Below are positions 27,060 to 36,835 of a DNA stretch of 64,000 nt, in pieces. The position numbers and the translations under genes were made by a program. Every line of letters starts with the position of its first letter. Within the stretch, counting starts at the first letter, position 1. The notes beneath the pieces are model-generated. The model did no database searches, had not been told where the DNA came from, and saw only the letters and a program-made list of their open reading frames with translations. The DNA is from Flavobacterium sp. SUN046. GTDB taxonomy: Bacteria; Bacteroidota; Bacteroidia; Flavobacteriales; Flavobacteriaceae. The stretch covers positions 1 to 64,000 of the forward strand of contig NZ_JAPQNT010000004.1 of NCBI RefSeq assembly GCF_028867965.1, in the 5' to 3' direction.

Positions 27060-27093
27060 CACAAAAACTTCTATGTGAATTGAAGTTTTTGTG
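27060..27093. terminator. Stem-loop between the regulator gene and metZ
   Basis: CACAAAAACTTC (27060-27071) pairs perfectly over 12 bases with GAAGTTTTTGTG (27082-27093). The T run lies inside the stem rather than after it, so it may act as a convergent-gene terminator of modest strength. Confidence 0.6.
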
Positions 27094-27112
27094 ATTAATA
27101 ATAAATTAAGTT

Positions 27113-28285
27113 TTATTTTTCTAATGCCTGTTGCAAATCGGCAATAACATCTAAAACGGTTTCCAGTCCGACAGAAACTCTAACTAATCCATCAGTAATA
27201 CTAACAGCCAAACGTTCTTCGGTAGATAATTTGCTATGTGTAGTTGATGCTGGATGCGTAACAATAGTTCGTGTATCTCCAAGATTCGCAGAAAGTGAAC
27301 ACATTTTAATTTTATCTAGAAATTTCCTCCCGGCTTCAATACCGCCTTTTATTTCAAAAGCCACAACATTTCCGCCAAACCTCATTTGTTTTTTGGCAAC
27401 TTCATATTGTGGATGTGATTTTAAAAAAGGATATTTTACACGTTGAACGTTAGAATTTGATTCTAAAAATTCAGCAACCTTTAATGCATTTTCACAATGT
27501 TTTTCAACTCTTACGGCTAAAGTTTCTAAACTTTTGGATAAAATCCAAGCATTAAATGGCGACAAAGACGGACCAGTATTTCTTGAAAATAAATAAATTT
27601 CCCGAATTAATTCTTTTTTTCCAACTGTTATTCCGCCTAAAACACGTCCTTGACCATCAATTAATTTTGTTGCAGAATGGATTACTAAATCAGCACCAAA
27701 CGCAATGGGAGTTTGAAGATATGGCGTTGCAAAACAATTGTCAATAATTAAAATAAGATTGTGTTTTTTAGCTATACTATTCAAAACTTCTAAATCAATA
27801 ATGTCAACAGCAGGATTAGTTGGTGACTCTGCATAAAGAATTTTAGTATTTGGCTGGATGTAATTTTCTATGGTTTCGGGTTTATTGATATCAAAATAGG
27901 AAGTTGTAATATTCCATTTCGGAAAATATTTGGTAAATAAAGTGTGAGTTGATCCAAAAACACTGCTTGCAGAAACAATGTGATCGCCTGCATTTAGTAA
28001 AGCGGCAAAAGTATTGTAAACGGCAGCCATTCCGGTTGCAAAAGCATACCCATCTTCGGCACCTTCCATAAGACAAATTTTTTCTACAAATTCTGAGGTA
28101 TTCGGATTGCTAAATCGGCTGTAAATATTTCTATCTTTTTCTTCTGCAAATGAAGCTCGCATGTCTTCAGCATCTTCAAAAACAAAACTTGAAGTAAGGT
28201 ACAACGGAACCGAATGTTCTAAAAATTGCGTTCGATCAGTTTGGGTTCTTATGGCTTTGGTTTCAAAATGTTCGTCAAAATTCAT
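27113..28285 (-). CDS. metZ: O-succinylhomoserine sulfhydrylase (MetZ type)
   Basis: PLP enzyme of the Cys/Met metabolism family joining sulfide with an activated homoserine to give homocysteine. I start at the ATG at 28285 (390 residues, MNFDEHFETKAIRTQTDRTQ), which overlaps the OsmC stop as ATGA; an in-frame ATG further upstream lies inside that gene. Family marks are SVPLYLTSSFVFEDAEDM, YSRFSNPNTSEFVEKI, EGAEDGYAFATGMAA and the PLP lysine in HSATKLIDGQGRVLGG, the last phrase favouring MetZ over cystathionine gamma-synthase. Its place at the end of the sulfite-reduction operon supports direct use of sulfide. Acyl donor (succinyl or acetyl) is not settled by sequence. Confidence 0.88.
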   Translation of the reverse strand: MNFDEHFETKAIRTQTDRTQFLEHSVPLYLTSSFVFEDAEDMRASFAEEKDRNIYSRFSNPNTSEFVEKICLMEGAEDGYAFATGMAAVYNTFAALLNAGDHIVSASSVFGSTHTLFTKYFPKWNITTSYFDINKPETIENYIQPNTKILYAESPTNPAVDIIDLEVLNSIAKKHNLILIIDNCFATPYLQTPIAFGADLVIHSATKLIDGQGRVLGGITVGKKELIREIYLFSRNTGPSLSPFNAWILSKSLETLAVRVEKHCENALKVAEFLESNSNVQRVKYPFLKSHPQYEVAKKQMRFGGNVVAFEIKGGIEAGRKFLDKIKMCSLSANLGDTRTIVTHPASTTHSKLSTEERLAVSITDGLVRVSVGLETVLDVIADLQQALEK

Positions 28286-28707
28286 AATGCAATATTGTTT
28301 AAGATTACTTTGTATGCAATTGTAGCTGTTGGTTCGACTGTTTTGGCAACAGAACAATATTTTTCAAACGATAATTGAGCAGCTTTTAATGCTTTGTTGG
28401 GTTCAATTTTTCCTTGTAAATGAATTGTTAGTGCAATGTTTTTAAACGGAGTTGCATCACCAACTTTAACTCTTGTGCCATCAACTTCGGTTTGAAAAAA
28501 ATCAATTTGTTGTTTTTGCTTTTTTAATATTGAAACAATGTCGATAGCCGAGCAACCAGCCAATGCCATTAGTAATAATTCCATCGGACTTGTTGCTAAA
28601 TCACTTCCGCCAAATTCTTTACGGCTGTCTATTTCTATTTGATGACCGCGTTCATTTTCTGCCTGAAAATGAAAGTCTTCATTTAATCTTGTCAATTTTA
28701 TAGTCAT
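28282..28707 (-). CDS. OsmC-family protein
   Basis: A 141-residue small cytoplasmic protein of the OsmC/Ohr superfamily, thiol-dependent enzymes often acting on organic hydroperoxides or persulfide-like compounds. The two family cysteines are in ALAGCSAIDIVSIL and SFEKYCSVAKTV, and the arrangement GGSDLATSPMELLLMALAGC is standard. It overlaps metZ by four bases and follows the Met8/TauE fusion gene by 19 bases, placing it firmly in the sulfur operon. A role with reactive sulfur species is possible, but the sequence alone does not show it. Confidence 0.9.
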   Translation of the reverse strand: MTIKLTRLNEDFHFQAENERGHQIEIDSRKEFGGSDLATSPMELLLMALAGCSAIDIVSILKKQKQQIDFFQTEVDGTRVKVGDATPFKNIALTIHLQGKIEPNKALKAAQLSFEKYCSVAKTVEPTATIAYKVILNNIAL

Positions 28708-28726
28708 ATTAGGTGCTTTATTTTTT

Positions 28727-30178
28727 TTAAATTATTTTAAATAACATTCTTAAACTGAATACAATAACTAAAAAGGCAACTAATAGCAAAGCCGTTTTTT
28801 GTGGCAACTTTCCAGCTAGTTTTGCTGCTATTGGAGCTGCAATGCTTCCGCCAAGAATTAATCCTAAAATTATGTACCAGTGACTTATACCAAGCGATGC
28901 AAAAAAAGTTACAGCTGCTGCCAATGTTACAAAAAATTCGGCTAAACTGACTGTGCCAACTACATAACTTGATTTTCTTCCTTTTGCTAATAATGTCGAT
29001 GTAACAATTGGACCCCAACCACCACCACCAAAAGCATCAAGAAAACCACCGGCAAAACCTAAAGTGCCAGTATGTTTTACCTTTTGTTTTTTATTTATTT
29101 TTCGATAAGCAATAATTATCAATCGAATACCAATAATCATAGTATAAAGTGATAATAGGGCATAGGTAATGGTTTGGTATTTATTGCCTAGATATATCAA
29201 TAATCCAGCACCAGAAACGGCACCTATCACTCCCGGAATTGCTAGCCAATAAAGAAGTTTTTTATTTACATTTCCAAATTTGTAATGTGAATAACCACTG
29301 ATTCCGCTAGAAAACATTTCGGCTGTGTGAATACTTCCGCTTATAGCTGGAAGATTGATTCCTAATAACATCATGCTCGTTGCGCAAGTAACGCCATATC
29401 CTAAACCAACTGCGCCATCAATTAGTTGAGCAAAAAATCCGATAAGAACCATTCCGTAAAATACATTAGGAATTGCTTGTATTTTTAGCAATAATTCACT
29501 TGGTGCAATTAATGTTGACAATCCATATCCGATAAAAAAGATTAGAAACAAAACCGAAATATTTAGAGCAAATTGCTTGTATTTTTTATCTTCTTTATCC
29601 TTTTTTGATACCGAAAAACTTTTAGTTGCCTTATTCAAATCGGTTAATTTTTCTTGAAAATCACCTTTGTGATTGGCGCGTAATTGATTTAAGTTTTCTA
29701 TACTTTCTTCGATATTATCTGGAATAACATCGGTAAAATATTCACGCATTCTTCGTGCCAAAACTGGAGATTTACCATTAGTAGAAATAGCAATTTTTAA
29801 ATTGCCTTTATTGATAATTGAACCCAAATAAAAATCGCATAAAGCAGGTTGATCGGCAGCATTTACTTTAATTCCTTTTGTTTTAGCCAATTCTCTAATT
29901 TCACGATTTAGCTCAGGATTATCAGTGCCAATTATAATATAGTCTTTTTGAGATAAATCAGCATCTATGAAAGGTCTTTTAACTAGAGTAATATTTGATT
30001 TATTATTTGCTAAAGCAATTAAATTAGCATGAAAATAAGTAGCAACAATTGTGAGTTTAATTTCACTATTTTGCTTTAATAAAGTCTCTGTTTTTTCTAA
30101 ACCCACATTTCCACCGCCAACAATCAAAAAATGAGCTGTTTCGGTTTTTAAGAAAACAGGAAAAAGTGTATTGGTCAT
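28727..30178 (-). CDS. Siroheme synthase (Met8-like) domain fused to TauE/SafE sulfite exporter-like permease
   Basis: A 483-residue fusion. Residues 1-150 form a precorrin-2 dehydrogenase/sirohydrochlorin ferrochelatase (Met8, CysG N-terminal) domain, with the NAD-binding GGGNVGLEKTETLLK near residue 21, NAADQPALCDFYLGSII and the family phrase ISTNGKSPVLARRMREYF. After a charged linker (about 150-205), residues 206-483 form a TauE/SafE permease with about eight membrane segments (AQLIDGAVGLGYGVTCA, GGFLDAFGGGGWGPIVTSTLLAKGR are family signatures). With CobA nearby it can finish siroheme for CysI. The permease half may export surplus sulfite or import a sulfur anion. No frameshift is involved: the frame is continuous. 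Confidence 0.9.
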   Translation of the reverse strand: MTNTLFPVFLKTETAHFLIVGGGNVGLEKTETLLKQNSEIKLTIVATYFHANLIALANNKSNITLVKRPFIDADLSQKDYIIIGTDNPELNREIRELAKTKGIKVNAADQPALCDFYLGSIINKGNLKIAISTNGKSPVLARRMREYFTDVIPDNIEESIENLNQLRANHKGDFQEKLTDLNKATKSFSVSKKDKEDKKYKQFALNISVLFLIFFIGYGLSTLIAPSELLLKIQAIPNVFYGMVLIGFFAQLIDGAVGLGYGVTCATSMMLLGINLPAISGSIHTAEMFSSGISGYSHYKFGNVNKKLLYWLAIPGVIGAVSGAGLLIYLGNKYQTITYALLSLYTMIIGIRLIIIAYRKINKKQKVKHTGTLGFAGGFLDAFGGGGWGPIVTSTLLAKGRKSSYVVGTVSLAEFFVTLAAAVTFFASLGISHWYIILGLILGGSIAAPIAAKLAGKLPQKTALLLVAFLVIVFSLRMLFKII

Positions 30179-30188
30179 TTTTTTTAAT

Positions 30189-30899
30189 TTAAATTTTATG
30201 AAAAAGTGAAAATCTAATAATATCTCTATTATAGAAATCTACACCAGATGATTGTTCTTGAAACCAATTCATATAACCGATTTCTATTGAAATTTTTGAA
30301 TTTAATTGATGGTTTAATCCCAAGTAAATTCGATTTTGATCAAAAGTATTACTCACAATTTTATTTCCAATATTGAGCATTACTTCATCTTTTAATTTGA
30401 TACTGAATTTCTTTTTTATTGGGAAGTCAAAACCTAATTGGTATCTAAATCTAAAATTTGAAAAACGAAATCCACCAGTCAATTCATTGTTTTGAGTATC
30501 GTGAAAAAATCGTGCTTCTAACTTATAACGATGGCTAATTGTTGTAAACGAATATTTATGTTTTAACTCAAAACCAATATCAGGTCTTAACTCGGGCACC
30601 GTTAATTTGCTTTCAGAATCAGGATTATTTGGGTTATGAAAAAAAAACGTCATTCCTACTGAACCATAAAAATTTTCTACGATTTTTCTTTCGATGTTGG
30701 ATCTAATAACCAATTGATGTTGGGCAGTTGGATTAATAAATTGTCGTTCTTGTATTTCACTTTTTATATTCCAATTTTCATTTATAGTTAACGAATTATA
30801 ATAACCGTACCATAGCAATTGTTGGTGATTAACCTTTTTTTGTCCTAAAACTGTTGTTGGAAAAATCGAAAATAAAATGATTATAAAAATATATTTCAT
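30189..30899 (-). CDS. DUF2490 outer-membrane protein in the sulfur operon
   Basis: A 236-residue protein with a signal peptide (MKYIFIIILFSIFPTTVLGQ) and alternating beta-strand pattern to the end (GYMNWFQEQSSGVDFYNRDIIRFSLFHKI). The phrases WYGYYNSLTINENWNIKSEIQERQF and the aromatic barrel end match the DUF2490 family of probable small outer-membrane barrels. It begins two bases after the cysI stop and ends ten bases before the Met8/TauE fusion gene, so it is cotranscribed with sulfite reduction. No function is known; a porin for a sulfur compound would fit the context but is inference. Confidence 0.82.
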   Translation of the reverse strand: MKYIFIIILFSIFPTTVLGQKKVNHQQLLWYGYYNSLTINENWNIKSEIQERQFINPTAQHQLVIRSNIERKIVENFYGSVGMTFFFHNPNNPDSESKLTVPELRPDIGFELKHKYSFTTISHRYKLEARFFHDTQNNELTGGFRFSNFRFRYQLGFDFPIKKKFSIKLKDEVMLNIGNKIVSNTFDQNRIYLGLNHQLNSKISIEIGYMNWFQEQSSGVDFYNRDIIRFSLFHKI

Positions 30900-30901
30900 C
30901 T

Positions 30902-32554
30902 TTATTGTTCTTGAGCAATTACTGTTCTAAATGCAAAATCACCAAAGGTTTCATTTTCATTTTTGTTCTTAACATAATTGTTCAAAAGCAAGTCAACTTC
31001 TTGTAAAATTTGATTTTCGGTAAGTTTTTCTTTGTATAATTGGTTTAATCGTTCGCCATATCTATCGCCACCAAGCATAAAATTATATTGTTCAGGACCA
31101 GTTCCAACAAACCCTAATTCAGCTACGTAAGGACGACCGCAACCATTTGGACAACCAGTCATGCGAATAGAAATTTCGTCTTGAGTCAATCCATATTTTT
31201 CTAATAAAGGTTCAATTTTTGTAACTAATTCTGGCAAATAACGTTGTCCTTCGGCTAAAGCTAATGGGCAAGTTGGCAATGCTACACAAGCCATTGAGTT
31301 TTTTCGTAAAGCACTTATTTGAATATCAATGTTATGTTTTTTTATCAGATCATCTACTTTTTGTTTATTGAAATCGGTAATTTCTCCAAGTATTAAATTT
31401 TGATTTCCAGTAAAAATAAAGTTTGATATTTGTAGCTCAGCTACTTCTTTTAGAAATTGTTTTTGGTAGGGTTTTACAACGCCATGTTCTATATAAAGAG
31501 TATAAAACCAGTTGCCAAGATGGTTTTGTTCCCAACCAAAACGATCACTTCTTTCAGTAAAACTATATTTTTTTACTGGTTCTAATTTGAAATCCAACCG
31601 ACTTTCTAATTCTTTTTTAAAACCTTCAACAGTTAATTTATCGACAGTATATTTTAATCTAGATAGTTTTCTGTCAACACGATTACCAAAATCTCGTTGA
31701 ACGGTTAAAATTTCATAAACTGCTTTTAATGTTTTCTCTTCAGTATCGGTAAAACCAATAACAGTTGCTAAACGAGAATATGTATTTATATTTCCGTGTG
31801 TTCTTGCTAAACCTCCACCAATGGCAATATTAAAACCTTTCAATTCATTGTTTTCAATAATGGCGATGAGTCCGATATCATTGGTAAAAACATCAACATC
31901 ATTACTTGGTGGAATCGCAATTGCAATTTTAAATTTTCGAGGTAAATAGCGGTCTTCATATAATGGATCTGCTTCGGAAGAACGTTCGTATATTTTTTCG
32001 CCATCAATAAAAACTTCATAATACGATTGTGTTTTTGGAAGTAGTAATGTCGAAATCTTATCAGCATATTCATGAATTTCTTTATGAAGCGGCGAAAGTT
32101 GTGGATGCGAACTTGCAATTACATTTCTATTCACATCGCCACAAGCAGCAATAGAATCTAATTTTGCTGTGTTAAATGCCTGAATAGTTGGTCGCAATTG
32201 GTGTTTTAATAAACCATGCAATTGAACGGTTTGTCTTGTGGTTATTTTTAAAGTTCCGGTTCCGAATTGTTCTGAAATTTCGTGTGTTGCCAACCATTGT
32301 TCTGCAGAAATTAGTCCGCCAGGAATTCGTAAACGAATCATGAAAGAATATAATTTGTCTAATTTTTTGGTCGCTCTTTCGGCTCTTCGGTCTCTGTCAT
32401 CTTGAACATACATGCCATGAAACTTTACTAAAGTCTCATCATCTGGACGCACATTTCCTGTGTGATTATCTAAATCAATACTTTGTTTTAAAGTGCCACG
32501 CAGTCCATCACTTTGCGTCTTGATAGTTTCTATTGAAGATAGTTTTTCGCTCAT
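30902..32554 (-). CDS. cysI: Sulfite reductase, siroheme [4Fe-4S] hemoprotein
   Basis: Six-electron reduction of sulfite to sulfide in the cytoplasm. The 550-residue protein has two ferredoxin-like/siroheme half-domains. The cluster cysteines are Cys423 and Cys429 (ACVALPTCPLA) and Cys468 and Cys472 (TGCPNGCGRPYVAELGFVG), the usual C-x5-C and C-x3-C pairs. Earlier siroheme-binding arginines lie in TGTLKITTRQTVQLHG and CGDVNRNVIASSHPQ. cysJ lies 11 bases upstream, so this is the NADPH-type enzyme. The N-terminal SSIETIKTQSDGLRGTL is typical of CysI. Confidence 0.95.
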   Translation of the reverse strand: MSEKLSSIETIKTQSDGLRGTLKQSIDLDNHTGNVRPDDETLVKFHGMYVQDDRDRRAERATKKLDKLYSFMIRLRIPGGLISAEQWLATHEISEQFGTGTLKITTRQTVQLHGLLKHQLRPTIQAFNTAKLDSIAACGDVNRNVIASSHPQLSPLHKEIHEYADKISTLLLPKTQSYYEVFIDGEKIYERSSEADPLYEDRYLPRKFKIAIAIPPSNDVDVFTNDIGLIAIIENNELKGFNIAIGGGLARTHGNINTYSRLATVIGFTDTEEKTLKAVYEILTVQRDFGNRVDRKLSRLKYTVDKLTVEGFKKELESRLDFKLEPVKKYSFTERSDRFGWEQNHLGNWFYTLYIEHGVVKPYQKQFLKEVAELQISNFIFTGNQNLILGEITDFNKQKVDDLIKKHNIDIQISALRKNSMACVALPTCPLALAEGQRYLPELVTKIEPLLEKYGLTQDEISIRMTGCPNGCGRPYVAELGFVGTGPEQYNFMLGGDRYGERLNQLYKEKLTENQILQEVDLLLNNYVKNKNENETFGDFAFRTVIAQEQ

Positions 32555-32565
32555 TTTTTTATAAT

Positions 32566-34251
32566 TTAATAGACGTCTTTTTGATATTTTCCGGCTGTTT
32601 CTAACGCCTCTAAAATTTCTTTTGCCGCTTCATTTGTAATATTTCTTTCGGTAGCAATTACTGCTATAATTGCATTTTCCACATCGGTACTCATCGGATT
32701 TTTTTGTCCGCAGATGTAAAGATTAGCACCGTTTTGCAACCAATTATTAAATTCAGTTGCTTTTTCACGAATTCTATCTTGCACATAGATTTTCTTTTCT
32801 TGATCGCGAGAAAATGCAGTATCTAGTTTTGTTAAGACGCCAGTTCCAATCCAATCCTGAATTTCGGTTTGATAATAGAAATCAGATGTAAAATGTTGCT
32901 CGCCAAAAAACAACCAGTTTCTTCCTTCTGCACCGGTTGCATCACGTTGTGCAATAAAACTTCTGAATGGCGCAATGCCGGTTCCAGGACCAATCATAAT
33001 AATATCAGTTTTATCATCAGGCAATCGAAAATTATTATTTTTATGAATATAAAATTCGAATTCAGTTTCTAAAGGATAATCGGCTAAATATTGAGATGCC
33101 AACCCAGTTTTTATTTCGCCATCAACTTTAAAAGTATTCAAATTTACGGTCAAATGTACTTGTCCATCATGTGCTTCAGATGAAGATGAGATAGAATATA
33201 ATCGTGGAGCAATTGGCAGTAAAATTTCAAGAAGTGCATCAATTGTTACAATTTTTTGTATGGGATGTTGTTGTAAAATTGTAATTAAATCTGCTTTTTC
33301 AAAAGTAATTGTTGTTTTAAATAAAGCAGCTATTTGATCTAAAGAGCGTTTGCTTAATCCTTTTATATTTAATTGTGAAAGCCATTGTACAGCCGATACT
33401 ATTTGCTCTTTTATTTTTATCTCTTGTGTTGCTTCTGTTCCAAAATAATTCAAAATAAAAGCTATTTCTTCGGCTTTATTTTTAGGTATAATGCCAAGTG
33501 AATCGCCTGGTTCATAAGCTATTTCTTCTTGTGAAGTAATTTCAATATGAAATGTTTTTTTATTGGATTCTCTATCGTTTAAAACAACTTTATGACTAAT
33601 TATTCCAGTATAATTTTTTTTATGAGATGTTGCTAAAGTTGATGTTTTAGCAACCGTTTCTGTACTAACTTGATTCTGAAAAACAAGTTTTAAATGGTTT
33701 TCCCAATTGGTTACAGTCGAGCTATAATCAACATCGGCTTTTGCCAAATCGAGTAAACGTTTAGCGCCTTTTTCTTCAAGCGCTTCATCTAGTAAAATAC
33801 CAGCATTACAATACAATGGATATGAAGTATCGCCTAAGGCAAGAACCGCATATGAAAGATGATTCAAAGTGGCGTTTGAAGCCTTTAAATCCTCATAGAA
33901 CGCTACTGCATTTTGCGGAAATTCTCCTTCGCCTTGCGTACTCATTATGAATAAAACCAAACTTTCTTTTTCTAATTTGGCTATATCAAATTGAAAAACA
34001 TCAACAGCTTTGGCTTGAATTTTATTCTTTTTAAAACCTGCCAATAATTGGGATGCTATTTTTTTAGAGTTTCCTGTTTCGGTACCATACACAATTAAAG
34101 GTTTAACTGCTGCATTAGGAATCGTAGGCGTAGTTTCGCTTGTAGTTTTATCTAAATAACCAGCCAAATATCCTTTGGTCCAGATAATTTCTTCTGGAGT
34201 TGCATTTTGAACAATTTGTTGCAACAAAGTAAATTTATTTTCAGACAGCAT
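32566..34251 (-). CDS. cysJ: Sulfite reductase flavoprotein subunit
   Basis: FMN/FAD diflavin reductase that passes NADPH electrons to CysI. I start at the ATG at 34251 (561 residues, MLSENKFTLLQQIV), which overlaps the cobA end by 11 bases; an earlier in-frame ATG lies deep in cobA. Flavodoxin domain at about 50-190 (VYGTETGNSKKIA, STQGEGEFP, ALGDTSYPLYC), FAD-binding domain at about 215-420 (PRLYSISSS), NADPH-binding domain to the end (IGPGTGIAPFRSFIAQR, LFFGEQ, YICGQKN) with the closing KYQKDVY typical of CysJ. Confidence 0.95.
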   Translation of the reverse strand: MLSENKFTLLQQIVQNATPEEIIWTKGYLAGYLDKTTSETTPTIPNAAVKPLIVYGTETGNSKKIASQLLAGFKKNKIQAKAVDVFQFDIAKLEKESLVLFIMSTQGEGEFPQNAVAFYEDLKASNATLNHLSYAVLALGDTSYPLYCNAGILLDEALEEKGAKRLLDLAKADVDYSSTVTNWENHLKLVFQNQVSTETVAKTSTLATSHKKNYTGIISHKVVLNDRESNKKTFHIEITSQEEIAYEPGDSLGIIPKNKAEEIAFILNYFGTEATQEIKIKEQIVSAVQWLSQLNIKGLSKRSLDQIAALFKTTITFEKADLITILQQHPIQKIVTIDALLEILLPIAPRLYSISSSSEAHDGQVHLTVNLNTFKVDGEIKTGLASQYLADYPLETEFEFYIHKNNNFRLPDDKTDIIMIGPGTGIAPFRSFIAQRDATGAEGRNWLFFGEQHFTSDFYYQTEIQDWIGTGVLTKLDTAFSRDQEKKIYVQDRIREKATEFNNWLQNGANLYICGQKNPMSTDVENAIIAVIATERNITNEAAKEILEALETAGKYQKDVY

Positions 34252-35053
34252 CTTGATAGGTATTTTTATGGTTATCGAAATAAGAATTTTTAGTGTTATT
34301 CTCTGTAAACCAGGCATATTCTTTATGAAGGTTTACAACATTACCAATTATGATAAGTGTTGGAACAAATTCAAATTCAGGTAAATTGTTTGTAGAGAGT
34401 GCTTTAAAACTAAAGATTTGAGTTTTTTGATTTGGAGTAGTTGCTTGTTGAACTACTGCTAAACCTTTATTGTGATTGATGTTGTTGTCTAATAAATAGT
34501 TAGTTAAAGTTGCCAGTTTTTGACCCGACATATAAAACACTAAAGTATCTTCGGTTTGTGACCAATCTTCCCATTGATTTTGGTCAACATTTTTTAAATC
34601 ATATAAAGTTAAAAAACGAACACCTCGAGAAAATCCTCTTGCCGTTAAAGGTATTCCTGTAAAGGCTGCAGCACCAAATGCAGCAGAGATTCCCGGAATG
34701 ATTTCATACCGAATGTCATTAGAAACTAATACCTCTAGTTCATCTAAAATATTAGAAAACAATGAAGCATCACCACCTTTTAGTCGCAAAACCAATTTAT
34801 TTTGCAGTGCAAATTCTACCATCAATTCGTTAATATCTTGTTGTGGTGTATGAATGCCTTTTGAGCATTGCTTTCCAACATATATTACAATTGCGTCTTT
34901 TTTGACATTTTCTTCGATTAAAATAGGAGATACAAGACGATCAGTTAAAACTACATCTGCAATTTGCAAGTATTTTAATGCTTTAACGCTAATTAAATCG
35001 GGATCGCCTGGACCGGCACCTGCCAATATTACTTTTCCAAAACTATTTTTCAT
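34241..35053 (-). CDS. cobA: Uroporphyrinogen-III C-methyltransferase
   Basis: SAM-dependent methylation of uroporphyrinogen III to precorrin-2, first step toward siroheme. The 270-residue protein shows the SUMT motifs VILAGAGPGDPDLISVKALK, DAVVLTDRL-like ADVVLTDRL, LRLKGGDASLFSN, EIIPGISAAFGAAAFTGIPLTARG and a C-terminal TLIIIGNVV. It works with the Met8 domain of the fusion protein four genes downstream to supply siroheme for CysI. No cobalamin genes are near, so siroheme is the probable purpose. Confidence 0.95.
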   Translation of the reverse strand: MKNSFGKVILAGAGPGDPDLISVKALKYLQIADVVLTDRLVSPILIEENVKKDAIVIYVGKQCSKGIHTPQQDINELMVEFALQNKLVLRLKGGDASLFSNILDELEVLVSNDIRYEIIPGISAAFGAAAFTGIPLTARGFSRGVRFLTLYDLKNVDQNQWEDWSQTEDTLVFYMSGQKLATLTNYLLDNNINHNKGLAVVQQATTPNQKTQIFSFKALSTNNLPEFEFVPTLIIIGNVVNLHKEYAWFTENNTKNSYFDNHKNTYQDAV

Positions 35054-35071
35054 TTTTATTTTTTTAAGGTT

Positions 35072-35983
35072 TTAAAAAAGACCTTCAATAGAAAGATATC
35101 TTTCTCCAGTATCATAATTAAAAGTTAGAATTATCGCATCATCTGGTAATGATTGAATTTTTTTGGCAACTGCTGCTAACGATGCTCCGGTTGAAATTCC
35201 AACTAAAATACCTTCTTGTTTAGCGATACTTCTTGTGTAATGAAAGGCATCATCTTTACTCACTTGAATTACTTCATCAATCAAATTACCGTGATAATTT
35301 TCGGGTATAAATCCGGCTCCAATTCCTTGTAGTGGGTGTGGTGATGGACTTCCGCCAATTAATACTGGTGATAATTCAGGTTCAACAGCAATGATTTTTA
35401 CATTCGGATATTTTTCTTTAACAATTTTTGCAACACCACTAATATGACCGCCTGTGCCAACACCAGTTATTATATAATCCAATCTTTCAGGAAAATCAGC
35501 TAAGATTTCTATAGCAGTTGTTTTTTCATGTATGGCTACATTAGCAGGATTATTGAATTGTAGTGGCGACCAAGAATTAGGTGTTTGACTTACCAATTCT
35601 GCAGCTCTTTCAATAGCACCTTTCATTCCTTTTTCACGAGGTGTTAAATCAAATGTTGCGCCGTATATTTCCATTAGCTTTCTACGTTCTATACTCATTG
35701 ATTCGGGCATGACCAATACTACTTTATATCCTTTTACAGCCGCCACAAGAGCTAATCCGATACCTGTATTTCCCGAAGTGGGTTCAATAATAACGCTGTC
35801 GGCATTGAGTAATCCTTTTGCTTCAGCATCTTCAATCATTGCTAGAGCGATTCGGTCTTTAATGCTGTTTCCAGGATTAGTTCTTTCTAATTTAATCCAA
35901 ACGTTTTTATTGGCTCCAAATAGTTTGTTTACTTTAACAACCGGAGTGTTTCCAATGGTTTCTAAAATGTTATTTGCTTTCAT
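35072..35983 (-). CDS. cysM: Cysteine synthase (O-acetylserine sulfhydrylase)
   Basis: PLP enzyme making cysteine from O-acetylserine and sulfide. The 303-residue protein has the PLP lysine in [11 protein letters not shown], the substrate loop [12 protein letters not shown], the phosphate-binding [13 protein letters not shown] and the C-terminal [10 protein letters not shown], followed by [11 protein letters not shown]. It lies 35 bases after cysE, so both enzymes of the last two steps are adjacent. CysK and CysM forms are hard to tell apart here; the symbol is a choice. Confidence 0.92.
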   Translation of the reverse strand: MKANNILETIGNTPVVKVNKLFGANKNVWIKLERTNPGNSIKDRIALAMIEDAEAKGLLNADSVIIEPTSGNTGIGLALVAAVKGYKVVLVMPESMSIERRKLMEIYGATFDLTPREKGMKGAIERAAELVSQTPNSWSPLQFNNPANVAIHEKTTAIEILADFPERLDYIITGVGTGGHISGVAKIVKEKYPNVKIIAVEPELSPVLIGGSPSPHPLQGIGAGFIPENYHGNLIDEVIQVSKDDAFHYTRSIAKQEGILVGISTGASLAAVAKKIQSLPDDAIILTFNYDTGERYLSIEGLF

Positions 35984-36018
35984 ATTTGTTTTTTTTACTA
36001 TTATTTTTTCATTTTTTA

Positions 36019-36834
36019 TTAAATCACATAATTGAGTGGTTCTGGAAAATCACTTTTCTTTTTAATTTCGATTTCACTTTTATGATACACTAATGAATTT
36101 TGAGGTATAGTGTGTGTTATCCAGACATTTCCTCCTATTACTGAATTTGCACCAATTACAGTATTTCCGCCAAGAATAGTAGCATTGGCATAAATGGTTA
36201 CATTGTCTTCAAGCGTTGGGTGGCGTTTTACAGATGCGTTGTCTTTCGAAACTGATAATGCGCCTAAGGTTACGCCTTGATAAATCTTTACATTATTGCC
36301 AATTTTAGTGGTTTCTCCTATTACAATTCCGGTTCCATGGTCTATAAAAAAATTCTCACCTATTTCTGCACCTGGATGAATGTCTATTCCTGTTTGACTG
36401 TGTACATATTCTGAAATGATTCTTGGAATAGTTGGAATGTTCAATTTCCAAAAAATATTCGCAATTCTATGAGCTGTAATAGCAAAAAAACCAGGATATG
36501 AAATAAGAACTTCTTCTTTTGATTTTGCAGCTGGATCAAAATTCACAATGGTTTCTAAATCGTTATTTAGAACGTAGTACAAATGCTCAATTTGTTCAAA
36601 AAAATAATTGGAACAAACTATTATTTCATTAGTATCATCAACTGTTTTTGCTAAAATGTCTTGCAATTGTATGTGAATTAGTTTCTCTTTATTTTGAAAA
36701 AACCTATAATTGTTATATTCTTGATTGATATCAAATAACCAATTGATTAGTTCATCAACCCAATTTTCAACATTTTTTTTATTGATTGGACTTTTTACTC
36801 TTTCTTGATTTTTTATGTAAATTGTGTATGACAT
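36019..36834 (-). CDS. cysE: Serine O-acetyltransferase
   Basis: Left-handed beta-helix acetyltransferase making O-acetylserine. The 271-residue length and the start (about 130 residues of helical domain) fit the EpsC/plant-like class. Hexapeptide repeats run at about 165-250: [57 protein letters not shown]. The catalytic histidine is in FIDHGTG. The gene starts one base after the cysN stop, so expression is coupled to sulfate activation. Confidence 0.94.
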   Translation of the reverse strand: MSYTIYIKNQERVKSPINKKNVENWVDELINWLFDINQEYNNYRFFQNKEKLIHIQLQDILAKTVDDTNEIIVCSNYFFEQIEHLYYVLNNDLETIVNFDPAAKSKEEVLISYPGFFAITAHRIANIFWKLNIPTIPRIISEYVHSQTGIDIHPGAEIGENFFIDHGTGIVIGETTKIGNNVKIYQGVTLGALSVSKDNASVKRHPTLEDNVTIYANATILGGNTVIGANSVIGGNVWITHTIPQNSLVYHKSEIEIKKKSDFPEPLNYVI

Positions 36835-36835
36835 A

